Source of the DNA: Desulfurococcales archaeon
Lineage (GTDB): Archaea > Thermoproteota > Thermoprotei_A > Sulfolobales > AG1
DNA length: 37,785 bases
Assembly (NCBI GenBank): GCA_009903825.1
Contig: WYEN01000103.1
Span: 1-37,785 of the forward strand
Direction of reading: 5' to 3'
Shown here: positions 8,892 through 17,383 of the stretch, piece after piece
How the letters are laid out: every line of letters starts with the position of its first letter
How positions within the stretch are numbered: the stretch's first letter is position 1
Made by a program: the position numbers and the translations under genes
The notes under the pieces: generated by a model
Databases searched by the model: none
Seen by the model: only the letters and a program-made list of their open reading frames with translations
Told to the model about the DNA's origin: nothing

Positions 8892-9347
8892 ATGAGATAC
8901 GAGAGACTTATAAAAGTTTTGCTGAATAAAAATCTTGAGAAACCATGTATCATACAGATCACTGGTCCTAGAGACAGCGGAAAAACTCTTTTAATAACAA
9001 AAATCGTTGAAAAAATAAGAAAAGAAGGATTCTCACAGAAGATTATTGTGATAAAACATAGTCATCATAAAAATATTGATGTGGAAGACAAAGACACATT
9101 CAGATACCTAAAGTCTGGCGCTGAAGCCTCTTTAATCGCCGTAGACTCTGGATTTGGAGTGTTCTCATCAACAATAGACCCGACAGACCTTGTGAACATA
9201 GATTTTTTCGACATAATATTTATAGAAGGATTCAAAGAGCTGACAATAGGATTAAAAATAGACCTCAGCGAAAAAAATATTGATATAGACTATGAGGCCG
9301 AGAAGATATATAGATATCTATTAGAGAAAAAATGTCTACATAAATAA
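8892..9347 (+). CDS. mobB: Molybdopterin-guanine dinucleotide biosynthesis protein MobB
   Basis: This 151-aa P-loop protein has Walker A GPRDSGKT (25-32), the MobB-typical KHSHH (55-59) followed by D-x-D-T-F-R-x-x-x-S-G-A (66-77), and IIFIEGFK (108-115). MobB binds GTP and assists MobA in making the guanine-dinucleotide form of the molybdenum or tungsten cofactor, or helps deliver it. Length is normal for the single-domain form. The start lies 15 bp after the CcdA-like gene, so the two are probably co-transcribed. No molybdoenzyme gene is in view. Confidence 0.85.
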   Translation: MRYERLIKVLLNKNLEKPCIIQITGPRDSGKTLLITKIVEKIRKEGFSQKIIVIKHSHHKNIDVEDKDTFRYLKSGAEASLIAVDSGFGVFSSTIDPTDLVNIDFFDIIFIEGFKELTIGLKIDLSEKNIDIDYEAEKIYRYLLEKKCLHK

Positions 9348-9374
9348 TTTCACAGTTTAAGAGAACAATTGATC

Positions 9375-9413
9375 AATAAAAAGCTTTATATCAAATGGTC
9401 TCAGCTTTTTATT
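9375..9413. terminator. Hairpin between convergent genes
   Basis: AATAAAAAGCT (9375-9385) and AGCTTTTTATT (9403-9413) form a perfect 11-bp inverted repeat around a 17-base loop, with T-runs on both strands. It lies between the end of mobB (plus) and the end of the PaREP1 remnant (minus), so it could stop transcription from both sides. Confidence 0.4.
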
Positions 9414-9570
9414 AATCAGCTCCTGAGGATCTATGAACATTTTCTCACTAAAAATCTTATAAAGAAATTTTATAGCTCAGCTCTCTTAAGTCTTTAACAA
9501 TTTTTCGTTTAATAGATTCACTATCTAATTTAGCCTCATGAAAACCCCACACATGTAGATAATCAGCCTC

Positions 9571-9649
9571 ACCGTTTCTCGATAGATGGCGGTTCATTGC
9601 CTTATTATATTTATTGGTTTCAGCTCTCCGCCATCTATCTCTCAACGGT
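9571..9649. repeat. Long inverted repeat with symmetric GAGA/GAGA internal loop
   Basis: ACCGTT (9571-9576) pairs with AACGGT (9644-9649), and GATAGATGGCGG (9581-9592) pairs perfectly with CCGCCATCTATC (9628-9639). The two helices are separated by four bases on each side. Read on the minus strand the internal loop is GAGA opposite GAGA, able to form tandem sheared G-A pairs; on the plus strand it would be UCUC opposite UCUC. This favours the minus strand as the RNA. Confidence 0.7.
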
Positions 9650-9726
9650 CTCTCCGAGCCCGCTCACCGCAGCGGCTCAGCCTCTGTCGCCAGAGACCTC
9701 ACAGCCCTACGGATCTCGGGAGCTCG
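9620..9726 (-). ncRNA. Candidate structured RNA with three-way junction
   Basis: On the minus strand GGTCTC (9698-9693) pairs with GAGACC (9652-9647). It encloses TCTG-GCGA-CAGA, a helix capped by a GNRA tetraloop (9693-9682), and a GAGCCGCT/AGCGGGCTC arm with one bulge (about 9678-9656), so a three-way junction forms. An outer helix pairs AGCTC then CCG at about 9724-9717 with CGG then GAGCT at 9630-9622. A TATA box at 9741-9749 predicts transcription starting near 9718-9724, right at the outer helix. I found none of the conserved elements of RNase P RNA, SRP RNA or tRNA. The RNA may extend to about 9570 to include the long inverted repeat. Family unknown. Confidence 0.5.
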
Positions 9727-9740
9727 AAGGCACCGATTAA

Positions 9741-9749
9741 TTATATAAG
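9741..9749 (-). promoter_or_regulatory. TATA box for the structured RNA
   Basis: Minus-strand ACTTATATAA is a good archaeal TATA box. It sits about 24 bases upstream of the first paired base of the RNA structure, inside the insertion. Confidence 0.5.
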
Positions 9750-10374
9750 TTTTAAGCTTATGAATTTTTTGAGAAATCATAGACATTAATAAATACAAAT
9801 GTTATAAATAAATATGAAGACCGAAACAGCCCATGATATTAGAAAATGTTTACTTAATCTCTTAGATATTTCTTTAACAGCTCTCTCAAGATCTGTGGCA
9901 GTCCGTCTTCCTCTGCTCTCTACGCTTCTAAGAACATCTTCAATTTTAAGATGTATGGTCAATGCTTTAACACATTCTTCAGCTGCTTTATAAAGTTTCT
10001 CACTGGCCTGAATAGGATCTTTATCTATCAGATCCTTGCCTTCTTTAAGATATCTCTCGGCAAGCTCTAAATGAGACTCAGCTACAATCTCAGGATCTAG
10101 GTTCAGGACTTTTGAGAGAGAATCTAATAATACATCCTCAATAACATAGCCTCTTTTCTCAAGCTCTTCAGCTAGTCTCTTTGGTATAAAAATTTGGATG
10201 CTCGTCAGAAACACCGTATTAAGATTACTCTTAAATAAATATATTTTAATCATACTTGCGATGATCATGATCTATTTATGAATAATCTTAAAACTCATAA
10301 AGAGCTATACAGAACATGAAAATAATAAATTCTTGGAATGATCTATTATAGATTTCTGCTACGAATCATCTTAT

Positions 10375-11553
10375 CTAGTTCTCTCTTAAGATCTTAATAA
10401 GATCCTCTTTACTATAGATATCAATAGATCTTCCTTCAGCAAATAGTTTTATAGCTGTCTCATATAGTCTGATCTGTGGTTTTAAAGCTCTGCCTATTAA
10501 TCCATATATTTTTTCTGGGAATCTATATACTATATTCATTTTAATCAGATCATCCAATAGAGATGGCTCAATACCTAGATCGCTGAAATCTTTGCCACTT
10601 GTAAATGCTTCATAAAGTTTTTTAGCAAGCGTCTTAAGATCTAAGCCATGTCTTAAAGCAGTCTCTCTCATTATATCTTGAAACTCTTTAATATTTTCTC
10701 TCACTTTATCTACTAACATATTGTTCTTTATGTAGTAGTCGATATCAGATATCCATCCGGGAAGTCTTCCAGCTATGCTGATCACTAGCTCTTCAAGTTC
10801 TCTACATTTATCTTCATCATATTTCTTTAAACTACAGTAATTCTTAAGAACATCATTAAAGCTCTTTGGATCCATCTCTCCCACAAATAGATAATCAGCT
10901 CTATATCCCATAAGCCTCTGCCATAAATATTTATTTTCTTCATCTCTAGCAAACACATATCCTTCACTAACCGTTACTATAGCTCTGATCCTGCTCCAAG
11001 GGATCTCTGAATTAAACGTGCCTGAGATGCTTGATGCGATTGTCCTCAGATCTTTCAGTCTATCAGCAACGCTTGATCCTGAGTATCCTGACAGCTCATG
11101 AAATTCGTCAGCTATAATAAAAATCTTGCTATATCTAGAGATCTTCAGAGATCTCGCGATATCTCGTCCTACATCTGCGATCTCGAGAAGAGCCTGTGCA
11201 ATAGATCCTAGAGTTGATAGCGACGCCTCCGGAAGGCTCTTGATCAAGTTCAAAATTTTATCTGCAGACGTCTTAGAAGATCCATAGACACTCACGCCTA
11301 TACTCCCGAGAAGAATCTTGCCCACTCTATCTTTTACATCAAAGTATATAGAATAAACTTTTCTAAATTTCTTAGATCTTGTTGTTGTGAAGTATCTAAG
11401 CAACTCACTTTTGCCAACTCTTCTAGGCCCGTATACTATTAAAAGAGAAGGATCATATTCTCCGCTGAATATCTTCTCTAATATCTCCAACTCTTTCTCT
11501 CTACCGTAAAAACAGATACCGAGTCTTGTTATATAATTATCAGGACATTTCAT
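10375..11553 (-). CDS. Arch_ATPase-family AAA+ protein
   Basis: This 392-aa protein has FYGREKELEIL (15-25), Walker A GPRRVGKS (42-49) and Walker B IFIIADE (144-150) followed by FHEL, the pattern of the archaeal STAND/AAA ATPases of Pfam Arch_ATPase. A helical C-terminal region (about 270-390) fits the winged-helix part of the family. These proteins are multiplied in crenarchaeal genomes. Their role is unclear, with nucleoprotein switching or toxin-antitoxin-like functions proposed. It reads in the same direction as the broken PaREP1 gene, 160 bp upstream of it. The ATG is preceded by AGGAG at four bases, a strong ribosome-binding site. Confidence 0.85.
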   Translation of the reverse strand: MKCPDNYITRLGICFYGREKELEILEKIFSGEYDPSLLIVYGPRRVGKSELLRYFTTTRSKKFRKVYSIYFDVKDRVGKILLGSIGVSVYGSSKTSADKILNLIKSLPEASLSTLGSIAQALLEIADVGRDIARSLKISRYSKIFIIADEFHELSGYSGSSVADRLKDLRTIASSISGTFNSEIPWSRIRAIVTVSEGYVFARDEENKYLWQRLMGYRADYLFVGEMDPKSFNDVLKNYCSLKKYDEDKCRELEELVISIAGRLPGWISDIDYYIKNNMLVDKVRENIKEFQDIMRETALRHGLDLKTLAKKLYEAFTSGKDFSDLGIEPSLLDDLIKMNIVYRFPEKIYGLIGRALKPQIRLYETAIKLFAEGRSIDIYSKEDLIKILREN

Positions 11554-11656
11554 AATCTCCTATATAATATTGTAAGATAGTTTATTATCTGTTGATAAAT
11601 TGATGAAGACTATAGATGAATCTATGGTTTCTCATTTTGCTAATCATTTGTGTATA

Positions 11657-12880
11657 TCATCTTCTTATTCTAACATCTTCAGTTTTTATGAAAGGGATCG
11701 TCATGGCTCCTCTGAGAATAGTTGATATGATGAAGCCTATTCTGAGACCGTCTACACCGTATGAGGCGACAAATCTATCCATTAAAACTCCTCCTAATAT
11801 AGATCCTATTGCGGCTGCTATGCCCTGAGAGAAGTTTAGAAACGCTAGATGTGATGCCTGAAGATTCTTCACTGACACCTCGTATACGTATAATGTTATG
11901 ACCACATTTCCGATCGCAGAGAAGGGTCCCACGAGAATATTTGATAGATAGATCATCTCAATATTAGGTGAGAATGCATATGCAAATGGAGGTATTAAAA
12001 AGCCTAGTCTGCTTATGATTATAAGTTTTTTAAGACTTGTTCTAGGTATTATCTTCATGAGAATATATTGAAAGATCATTGTTGACAATGTTCCTAAGAT
12101 ATTTAATATTGCAAGCTCTGCCACACTCATTTTATAAAGATTTCTCTGAGCAACTGGGAAATAAGGCCATGCAAATGACATCACAAATATATATCCTGAG
12201 AACGCAAGATCAAATTTTATAAAAGTCTTGTTTCTAATTATCTCTTTGAATACTCTCCAAACGCTTGGGATGACCTGAGATCTTTTCATACAGTTATCTA
12301 TATATAATAATCTGATCCATATCAAAGATCCTGCGAGACTTATCACTCCAGAGAATATAAATATGATCCTAAGCTGATCTATTGATGGATTTATTATGAA
12401 AGCCACTATCAGAAAAGCCAATAGAGCAGTTGCTTGAGACAATAAAGTGACTAGACTGAGAACTCTACTACGAAGATTTGCATCAACAAAAAACACTCCT
12501 ATAAAAGATGTGAATGCAAGTCCAGCCAGACCTACTACGACAGCTCTTAAAGTATATACACCAACTAACGCCACAGGATCTATTATGAGAGAGATTATAA
12601 TCCAAAGTATTGATGCTGCCACAGAAGTTGTTAATAGAAAAATAATGTATCTACCAACTCTATCGATCACAGGACCTAGAAAAACCTGTGCTGTTGTAGG
12701 CATAGAGTTTACAGAAAACTGAAGAATTCCTTGAAGAACTCCTGAGCCGCTTAGAGCCGCAAGATAATACCCCATATATGGTGCTGAGAAGTTGTCTGCT
12801 AATGATGCTAGAGACTGTCTCAACATTATCTCTCTAGAGATCTTATTATTATCAGAACATCTCTCATCATTTGTCGACAA
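11657..12880 (-). CDS. Major facilitator superfamily transporter
   Basis: This 407-aa protein has about 12 hydrophobic helices. The loop between helices 2 and 3 reads GPVIDRVGRY (about 70-79), the MFS D-R-x-G-R motif, and a second-half repeat appears in GGVLMDRF near residue 360. The substrate cannot be read from the sequence. Translation starts at TTG 12880, with AGAGGA about eight bases upstream; there is no good in-frame ATG nearby until an internal methionine at residue 19. It lies downstream of the KaiC-like gene in the same direction, 79 bp away, so it may have its own promoter. Confidence 0.85.
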   Translation of the reverse strand: MSTNDERCSDNNKISREIMLRQSLASLADNFSAPYMGYYLAALSGSGVLQGILQFSVNSMPTTAQVFLGPVIDRVGRYIIFLLTTSVAASILWIIISLIIDPVALVGVYTLRAVVVGLAGLAFTSFIGVFFVDANLRSRVLSLVTLLSQATALLAFLIVAFIINPSIDQLRIIFIFSGVISLAGSLIWIRLLYIDNCMKRSQVIPSVWRVFKEIIRNKTFIKFDLAFSGYIFVMSFAWPYFPVAQRNLYKMSVAELAILNILGTLSTMIFQYILMKIIPRTSLKKLIIISRLGFLIPPFAYAFSPNIEMIYLSNILVGPFSAIGNVVITLYVYEVSVKNLQASHLAFLNFSQGIAAAIGSILGGVLMDRFVASYGVDGLRIGFIISTILRGAMTIPFIKTEDVRIRR

Positions 12881-12959
12881 CTATGTATTCCTCTTTCAGC
12901 ATATACACTAATATGTTCATCAGTTTTTAAGCATTAATTATAGATTATCTGAAAAGATC

Positions 12960-13790
12960 TTATGGAAGCTCTTTCTCACTTCTCTTCTTCTGATCTTTTA
13001 TTCTTCTCATAACATCCTCCGGTAGAGAGACATCTTCTCTTCTGAGAGATACTGGTCCTATAACTATCATCCCTTTTCCATTTATAATATCAATCTCATA
13101 CATTCTAGTGTCATGAGCTGTCTGTCTCATCTTCTCAACTAATACATATCTTTTTAAAACTCCTCTTCTAACAGATCTTCTGAATCTTATTATTCCATCA
13201 GCGACATGTTCCACGCCGAAGCCGAAGGCGTCTCCAGTAGTGATGGCGTACTGACTTATCATAAGTGTTGTGAAATCCCATCTATAAAGGATCCTTTTTA
13301 CCATATAGCTGTATTTTCTGGCCATAGCAGGTTTGTCAAGCCAGAAGGCGCTCATACTATCAATCACAAGTCTGGCTCTTCCATAGCCAAGTCTCTTTTT
13401 AGCCTCAATAATCTTCTCAACAAGACGGTCAACATCGATCTCATCAAGACTCCATTCGTCAGCTCTTCCTCTCATGAGAGCATCAATAATGATCATCTTC
13501 TCTTCATCAATTGCTTTCTCAAGATCCATATTGAACATCTTTGCCTGTCTAATTATGCTCTCTCTACTCTCTTCAGTCGTGACATAAATCACTTTATCAT
13601 TATCTAAAACGCCTCTCCAAGCGAAATGTATTGAGAAAATAGTTTTTCCAGTTCCAGGCTCTCCTGTTACTGCAACAAAAAATCCTCTAGGGATCCCTCC
13701 TCCTATTATAGGGTCGAAACCTTCTACACCAACACTAAGTCTCTCAATCTCTTCTTTAGATCTTCTCTCTTCAATATCTTCTTCAGACAA
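12960..13790 (-). CDS. KaiC/RAD55-like RecA-superfamily ATPase
   Basis: This 276-aa single-domain protein has Walker A GEPGTGKT (43-50), the catalytic-glutamate region TTEES (71-75), Walker B LVIDS (141-145) and the KaiC-type tail with KMRQTAHDTRMYEI near 220-233. It is half the length of true KaiC and resembles the archaeal RAD55/KaiC-like group. It starts at TTG 13790, with no in-frame ATG upstream, 43 bases after rad50. Being the last gene of the nurA-herA-mre11-rad50 run suggests a role linked to DNA repair or its signalling, but that is guilt by association. Confidence 0.8.
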   Translation of the reverse strand: MSEEDIEERRSKEEIERLSVGVEGFDPIIGGGIPRGFFVAVTGEPGTGKTIFSIHFAWRGVLDNDKVIYVTTEESRESIIRQAKMFNMDLEKAIDEEKMIIIDALMRGRADEWSLDEIDVDRLVEKIIEAKKRLGYGRARLVIDSMSAFWLDKPAMARKYSYMVKRILYRWDFTTLMISQYAITTGDAFGFGVEHVADGIIRFRRSVRRGVLKRYVLVEKMRQTAHDTRMYEIDIINGKGMIVIGPVSLRREDVSLPEDVMRRIKDQKKRSEKELP

Positions 13791-13833
13791 ACTTCTCTCA
13801 TAAACATATATTCCTTATAAAAATTATATATGT

Positions 13834-16161
13834 CTAGTCTGATGATACTCTGCTTATTCCTCCATCATTAACTACTTTAATAACATGATCTGCTTTCTCA
13901 ATAATATCTTCATCATGTGTGACGACAATGACCTGATCCATTCCACCTGATATAGTCTTTATAATATCAAAGATCATAACTCTCATATCTTTATCAAGAT
14001 TTTGTGTGGGCTCATCAAGAATCATGAATCTAGGTATTCTCCCTGTTAATACTTTTGCAAGTGCAAGTCTCATAGCGATTGACAACATAGTCTTCTCACC
14101 ACCACTTAAATTATCAACAGGTCTCACAAGATCTGTCCCATATATTATGTTTATATCAAACTCATCGTCTACAGAGACTCTGAAGCTTCTCCCAATCTCA
14201 CTTAATATATCATTGATCTCTTTCTCAAGAGCTTCTCTAAGCATGTAAGTCATTTTTCTCACAATCACTCCATCTCTCTTCATAAGATCAGTCAGTTTAT
14301 CAAATATCTCTCTTATCTTTTCAAGTCTATTCTTCTCCTCCTCAATACTTCTAAGCTTCTGAAGCTTCTCTTCAATATCTTTTATAACATCTCTCAATCT
14401 ATTGATCTCTCCCTCCAACCTGTTAAGATCAGAGTTTTTAGGCTCATAATCTTTTTTAACAGCCTCGATCTCTCTGTACATCTTATTAATAATATCATTG
14501 AAAAGATCTGTCAGCTCAACAGGATCTTTATTAACATGATCTTTAAAACCGCTTCTAATCAGAAAATCAGCCACATGTCTTTTAAACTCATCTATAGAAC
14601 CCTTATATCTCTCAAGATCTTTCTCAAGTCTGTATATATCGCTCTCAAGAATCTTCTTCTCAGCAAAAGTCTTCTCATAATCTTCAATAATTTCATCAAT
14701 TTTTTCAACACAATTCACATCTATATCAACAAGATCTTTAATAAGATCTTTACATAAAACATTTTTCTCCAAAAGATCTTTATCGATATTCATCAGATTT
14801 ATCTCAAGATCTGAAAGTCTTCTCTTGTTCAACTCATAAGATCTTAAGATCATTTCTAAAGTAGATAAGGTCTTCTCTAAAATATTCTTTCTATCCTGAA
14901 GAATCTTCTCTCTAGCAAAGATCCTGTTGAGCTCCTCCTCATGATGTCTAAGGATCTCTTCTCTCCTCTCTTTATTAAGTGGAGAACCACATATAGGGCA
15001 TCTATCACTTTCTCTAAAGTTTCTTATGAAACTAGACAACATATCTCTCAAAGCCTGTAGATAACTTATCTCTCTCAAGATCTTGTTGATATAATCTTTC
15101 AATCTCTCTATAATGTCTACAAATCTATCTTCATCTAACAATCTTATGATTATATTAATAAGATCTTTGTCATCAACTAGCTCAAGAATCTTCTTCACGT
15201 GAGAAATATATTCTTTTTTTATCCTCTGGATCTCTTCAAAGACTTTTTTAAACTCATTTGAATAACGATCTTTTTCTTTATAAAGACTCTTGATCTCATC
15301 TCTGATCTTTCTGAGACTATTAATCCTCTCGGTGTTGTATTTAGATAATCTGTTGTTAAGCTTCTCAAGATCAGCTTTTTTCTTCATAAGATCATTATAT
15401 TCACTGATTATCATCAGCTCTCCAAATATCTTCTGAGCCTCATCTCTTCTCATCTGAAGATCCTCAAGAGTTTTTCTAAGTTTTTCAACTTCTGAGCTGA
15501 GTTTATGATATCTCTCTTCTCTCTCTTTAAGAACTCCTCTATAATTAGAAAGATCCTTCTCCAGCTGTTCTTTTCTGCCGAGCTCTTTAAAAACTTCTTT
15601 AATCCTCTGATCTATTTCTTTAATCATTTCTCTAATTTTTTCTCTAGCTTTCTCAATTTTGTCAAGACCTATCAGTCTCAAAATCCTCTCTTTTCTTCTT
15701 GATGAAGGTTCCAGCAGTATCTCATTGATATAGTCTTGTCTAGCTATTATTGTTGAAGTAAGGATCTTTGGATCTGATATCTCAAGGATCTTGTAAATCT
15801 CTTTTGCAACATTACTTCTCAAAGCCAAGACCATCTGTTTTGGACGTATCATTCTGAGAATATCTTCGGAGGATCCTTCGGAAGATACTATTCTATGAAC
15901 CTCATACATGTGGCCTCCTCTACTGAATAAGATCTTTATCTCTCCTCTTCTGGCTCCCACTCGGATCATCTCGCTCTTTCTTGTTCTGACAAGCTCTTCT
16001 GAGGCAGGCCCGTAGACTAGCAGCGCATATACTATGCTGTCTATTATAGAGCTTTTTCCAGCACCATTTGGACCTATGATCACGTTGAGACCTCTGCCAA
16101 ATTTGATCCTGCTTTCTCTATGAGAAAATATGTCTTTTAAATATACCTCCTCGATAAACAT
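13834..16161 (-). CDS. rad50: DNA double-strand-break repair ATPase Rad50
   Basis: This 775-aa SMC-like protein has Walker A GPNGAGKS (30-37), Q-loop Q142, a long coiled coil (about 170-640) broken by the zinc-hook CPIC (388-391), then signature LSGGEK (685-690), Walker B FMILDE (712-717), a D-loop and H749. Rad50 dimers tether DNA ends through the hook and control Mre11 nuclease. The coiled coil is short compared with eukaryotic Rad50, as usual in archaea. The start codon lies three bases after the mre11 stop, with GAGGTTGTG upstream, indicating tight co-translation. Confidence 0.97.
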   Translation of the reverse strand: MFIEEVYLKDIFSHRESRIKFGRGLNVIIGPNGAGKSSIIDSIVYALLVYGPASEELVRTRKSEMIRVGARRGEIKILFSRGGHMYEVHRIVSSEGSSEDILRMIRPKQMVLALRSNVAKEIYKILEISDPKILTSTIIARQDYINEILLEPSSRRKERILRLIGLDKIEKAREKIREMIKEIDQRIKEVFKELGRKEQLEKDLSNYRGVLKEREERYHKLSSEVEKLRKTLEDLQMRRDEAQKIFGELMIISEYNDLMKKKADLEKLNNRLSKYNTERINSLRKIRDEIKSLYKEKDRYSNEFKKVFEEIQRIKKEYISHVKKILELVDDKDLINIIIRLLDEDRFVDIIERLKDYINKILREISYLQALRDMLSSFIRNFRESDRCPICGSPLNKERREEILRHHEEELNRIFAREKILQDRKNILEKTLSTLEMILRSYELNKRRLSDLEINLMNIDKDLLEKNVLCKDLIKDLVDIDVNCVEKIDEIIEDYEKTFAEKKILESDIYRLEKDLERYKGSIDEFKRHVADFLIRSGFKDHVNKDPVELTDLFNDIINKMYREIEAVKKDYEPKNSDLNRLEGEINRLRDVIKDIEEKLQKLRSIEEEKNRLEKIREIFDKLTDLMKRDGVIVRKMTYMLREALEKEINDILSEIGRSFRVSVDDEFDINIIYGTDLVRPVDNLSGGEKTMLSIAMRLALAKVLTGRIPRFMILDEPTQNLDKDMRVMIFDIIKTISGGMDQVIVVTHDEDIIEKADHVIKVVNDGGISRVSSD

Positions 16162-16164
16162 TTT

Positions 16165-17373
16165 TCACAACCTCGTCTCTCTAATGATCTTGTGGAGTTT
16201 ATCTAGAAAATCTTTATCTTCTCTTAATCTATTCATCAAAGTCTTCTCATCAATCTTCTCATCAATAAAATCTCGAATCAGCTCAGCAATCTCTCTATCA
16301 CCGAATACTTCTGTCAGAACTTTATCAAGTGAGAATCCTTCTGCCCCTTCTTTTATACTATATGAGACAGGTCTCTCTTCTTCAGCATAGGATATACTAT
16401 CGATCTTAAATATGACGTTTTTATCAACAAGATCATTAAGTTCTTTAATTAATCTCTCACGCTCTAAAGATCCTTCTCTTCTCAATATATGTATGACGAG
16501 AATAGGCGGCTTGACAAACTTTTTATTTGAAAGACTCTGTATCTTCATAATGGCATCCCTATGATCTTTAGCCTCAATATATATCCAAGGTCTAGTCTTG
16601 GTGAGTCTCCTAGGTCTATATCTGATCTCTTTGTCTAAAACATCTATTATATACACGTATCTATCAATAAAATTATAATTCTCATCAAAAGCCTCTCCTT
16701 TGTTAAGAGCTTCTGTAGATCCTGGATACACAGCTATTGAACCTCTGATCTTGTTCTCCCATCTTATATGAAGATCTCCCAGAGCTATGTAGCTGAAGTA
16801 TTCTATATTTGGTGAAGAGCTTAACATAGGAAGCTCGCGTTCTCTACACATATTCTCAGTCCAGCCTAGATAATCTCTCATAGGCTCACACACAAGCTCA
16901 TGGATCAATGCTATTCTAATTGTCTCTCTATCTTTAACAGGGATCTTCTCTTCAAAAAATTTTCTCGAAATCTTTTTAGAGTAGCCATATATCTCAAGAT
17001 CTCTACCATACTCATCTTTCAAAACCTCTCTCCCAACATCTCTTAGAGAAAGTATCTTTAGAAGACCTATCTTCTCAAAAAAGCTTAGAGGAGAATCTTT
17101 TATAGTTCCAGGAACCTCGTGATTGCCTGCCACAACATAAAAGCCTATGTTTTTATCTCTTAACTTCTTAAGGATCTCATATGTTCTTATATAAGTCTGT
17201 GGAGGAGGATCGCTCTTATCAAACATGTCGCCAGCGTGAAGAACAAGATCCACCTTCTCCTCAATAGCTATATCAGCAACTTCATCAAAAACATCATAAA
17301 GATCCTTTTCTCTCTCAGGGAGATTCCATCTTCTATGACCTAGATGAGTATCTGCGACATGAAGGATCCTCAT
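16165..17373 (-). CDS. mre11: DNA double-strand-break repair nuclease Mre11
   Basis: This 402-aa calcineurin-like nuclease starts at ATG 17373 (MRILHVADTHLG). The frame is open further upstream into herA, but this start matches the family N-terminus and has GAGGATGA just before it. Metal-binding phosphoesterase motifs are D8-x-H10, GD49, GNH (83-85), IHE and GDLH. A capping domain and a helical C-terminal Rad50-binding region follow. With Rad50 it processes DNA ends, and with HerA and NurA it makes 3' overhangs for RadA. The gap from herA is 10 bases and to rad50 three bases. Confidence 0.95.
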   Translation of the reverse strand: MRILHVADTHLGHRRWNLPEREKDLYDVFDEVADIAIEEKVDLVLHAGDMFDKSDPPPQTYIRTYEILKKLRDKNIGFYVVAGNHEVPGTIKDSPLSFFEKIGLLKILSLRDVGREVLKDEYGRDLEIYGYSKKISRKFFEEKIPVKDRETIRIALIHELVCEPMRDYLGWTENMCRERELPMLSSSPNIEYFSYIALGDLHIRWENKIRGSIAVYPGSTEALNKGEAFDENYNFIDRYVYIIDVLDKEIRYRPRRLTKTRPWIYIEAKDHRDAIMKIQSLSNKKFVKPPILVIHILRREGSLERERLIKELNDLVDKNVIFKIDSISYAEEERPVSYSIKEGAEGFSLDKVLTEVFGDREIAELIRDFIDEKIDEKTLMNRLREDKDFLDKLHKIIRETRL

Positions 17374-17383
17374 TAGATCATCC

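Larger units (their letters stand above)
9571..9824 (-). mobile_element. 254-bp insertion in PaREP1 carrying a promoter and structured RNA
   Basis: The boundaries are those that rejoin the PaREP1 frame exactly (WAV|EAD). On the plus strand it begins ACCGTTTCTCG and ends GAAGACCGA. ACCG occurs near both ends, but treating it as a target duplication would leave the gene out of frame, so insertion without duplication is favoured, as in IS200/IS605 transposition. The part at 9571-9735 is GC-rich and highly self-complementary. The part at 9736-9824 is AT-rich and holds a TATA box. No transposase is encoded, so it would be a MITE-like passenger mobilised in trans. A protein frame at 9645-9571 inside it is just the read-through of the PaREP1 3' frame. 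Confidence 0.6.
9457..10214 (-). pseudogene. PaREP1-family (HEPN-like) gene split by a 254-bp insertion
   Basis: The 5' part (10214 to 9825, 130 codons) encodes IPKRLAEELEKRGY, a helical PaREP1 body with ASEKLYKAAEECVKAL and ERAVKEISKRLSKHF, ending in SWAV. The 3' part (9570 to 9457) encodes EADYLHVWGFHEAKLD plus a short tail. LHVWGFHEAKLD is the C-terminal hallmark of PaREP1 proteins. Joining the parts directly gives an uninterrupted 167-codon gene (504 bases including stop). Unrepaired, the 5' frame reads 12 codons into the insert and stops at 9786, losing the conserved C-terminus, so the gene is probably inactive. GTG 10214 is preferred as start because a TATA box at 10233-10248 lies 26 bases upstream, although an ATG lies further up at 10268. 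PaREP1 function is poorly known; HEPN folds often act as RNases in toxin-antitoxin pairs. Confidence 0.75.

Noticed and set aside
9457-9645. A separate 62-aa protein-coding gene starting at TTG 9645
   Set aside because: Its 3' half is the PaREP1 C-terminus and its 5' half is read-through of the structured insertion; no ribosome-binding site or independent family.
9571-9824. ACCG at 9571-9574 and 9820-9823 as a 4-bp target-site duplication
   Set aside because: Collapsing on ACCG leaves the PaREP1 halves out of frame, whereas removing 9571-9824 restores the frame and a typical family sequence.
9571-9824. The insertion as an archaeal bulge-helix-bulge intron in an mRNA
   Set aside because: The start of the insert does not pair with the start of the downstream exon in the way a BHB motif requires; only a five-base GTTTC/GAAAC match was found.
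9786-10268. PaREP1 start at ATG 10268
   Set aside because: The added 18 residues are non-conserved and hydrophobic, and the TATA box at 10233-10248 would lie inside the gene; GTG 10214 fits a leaderless start.
13206-13607. 133-codon plus-strand frame opposite the KaiC-like gene, and similar antisense frames in herA, the S9 gene and the binding-protein gene
   Set aside because: They lie wholly within well-supported genes on the other strand and have low-complexity or antisense-type composition.
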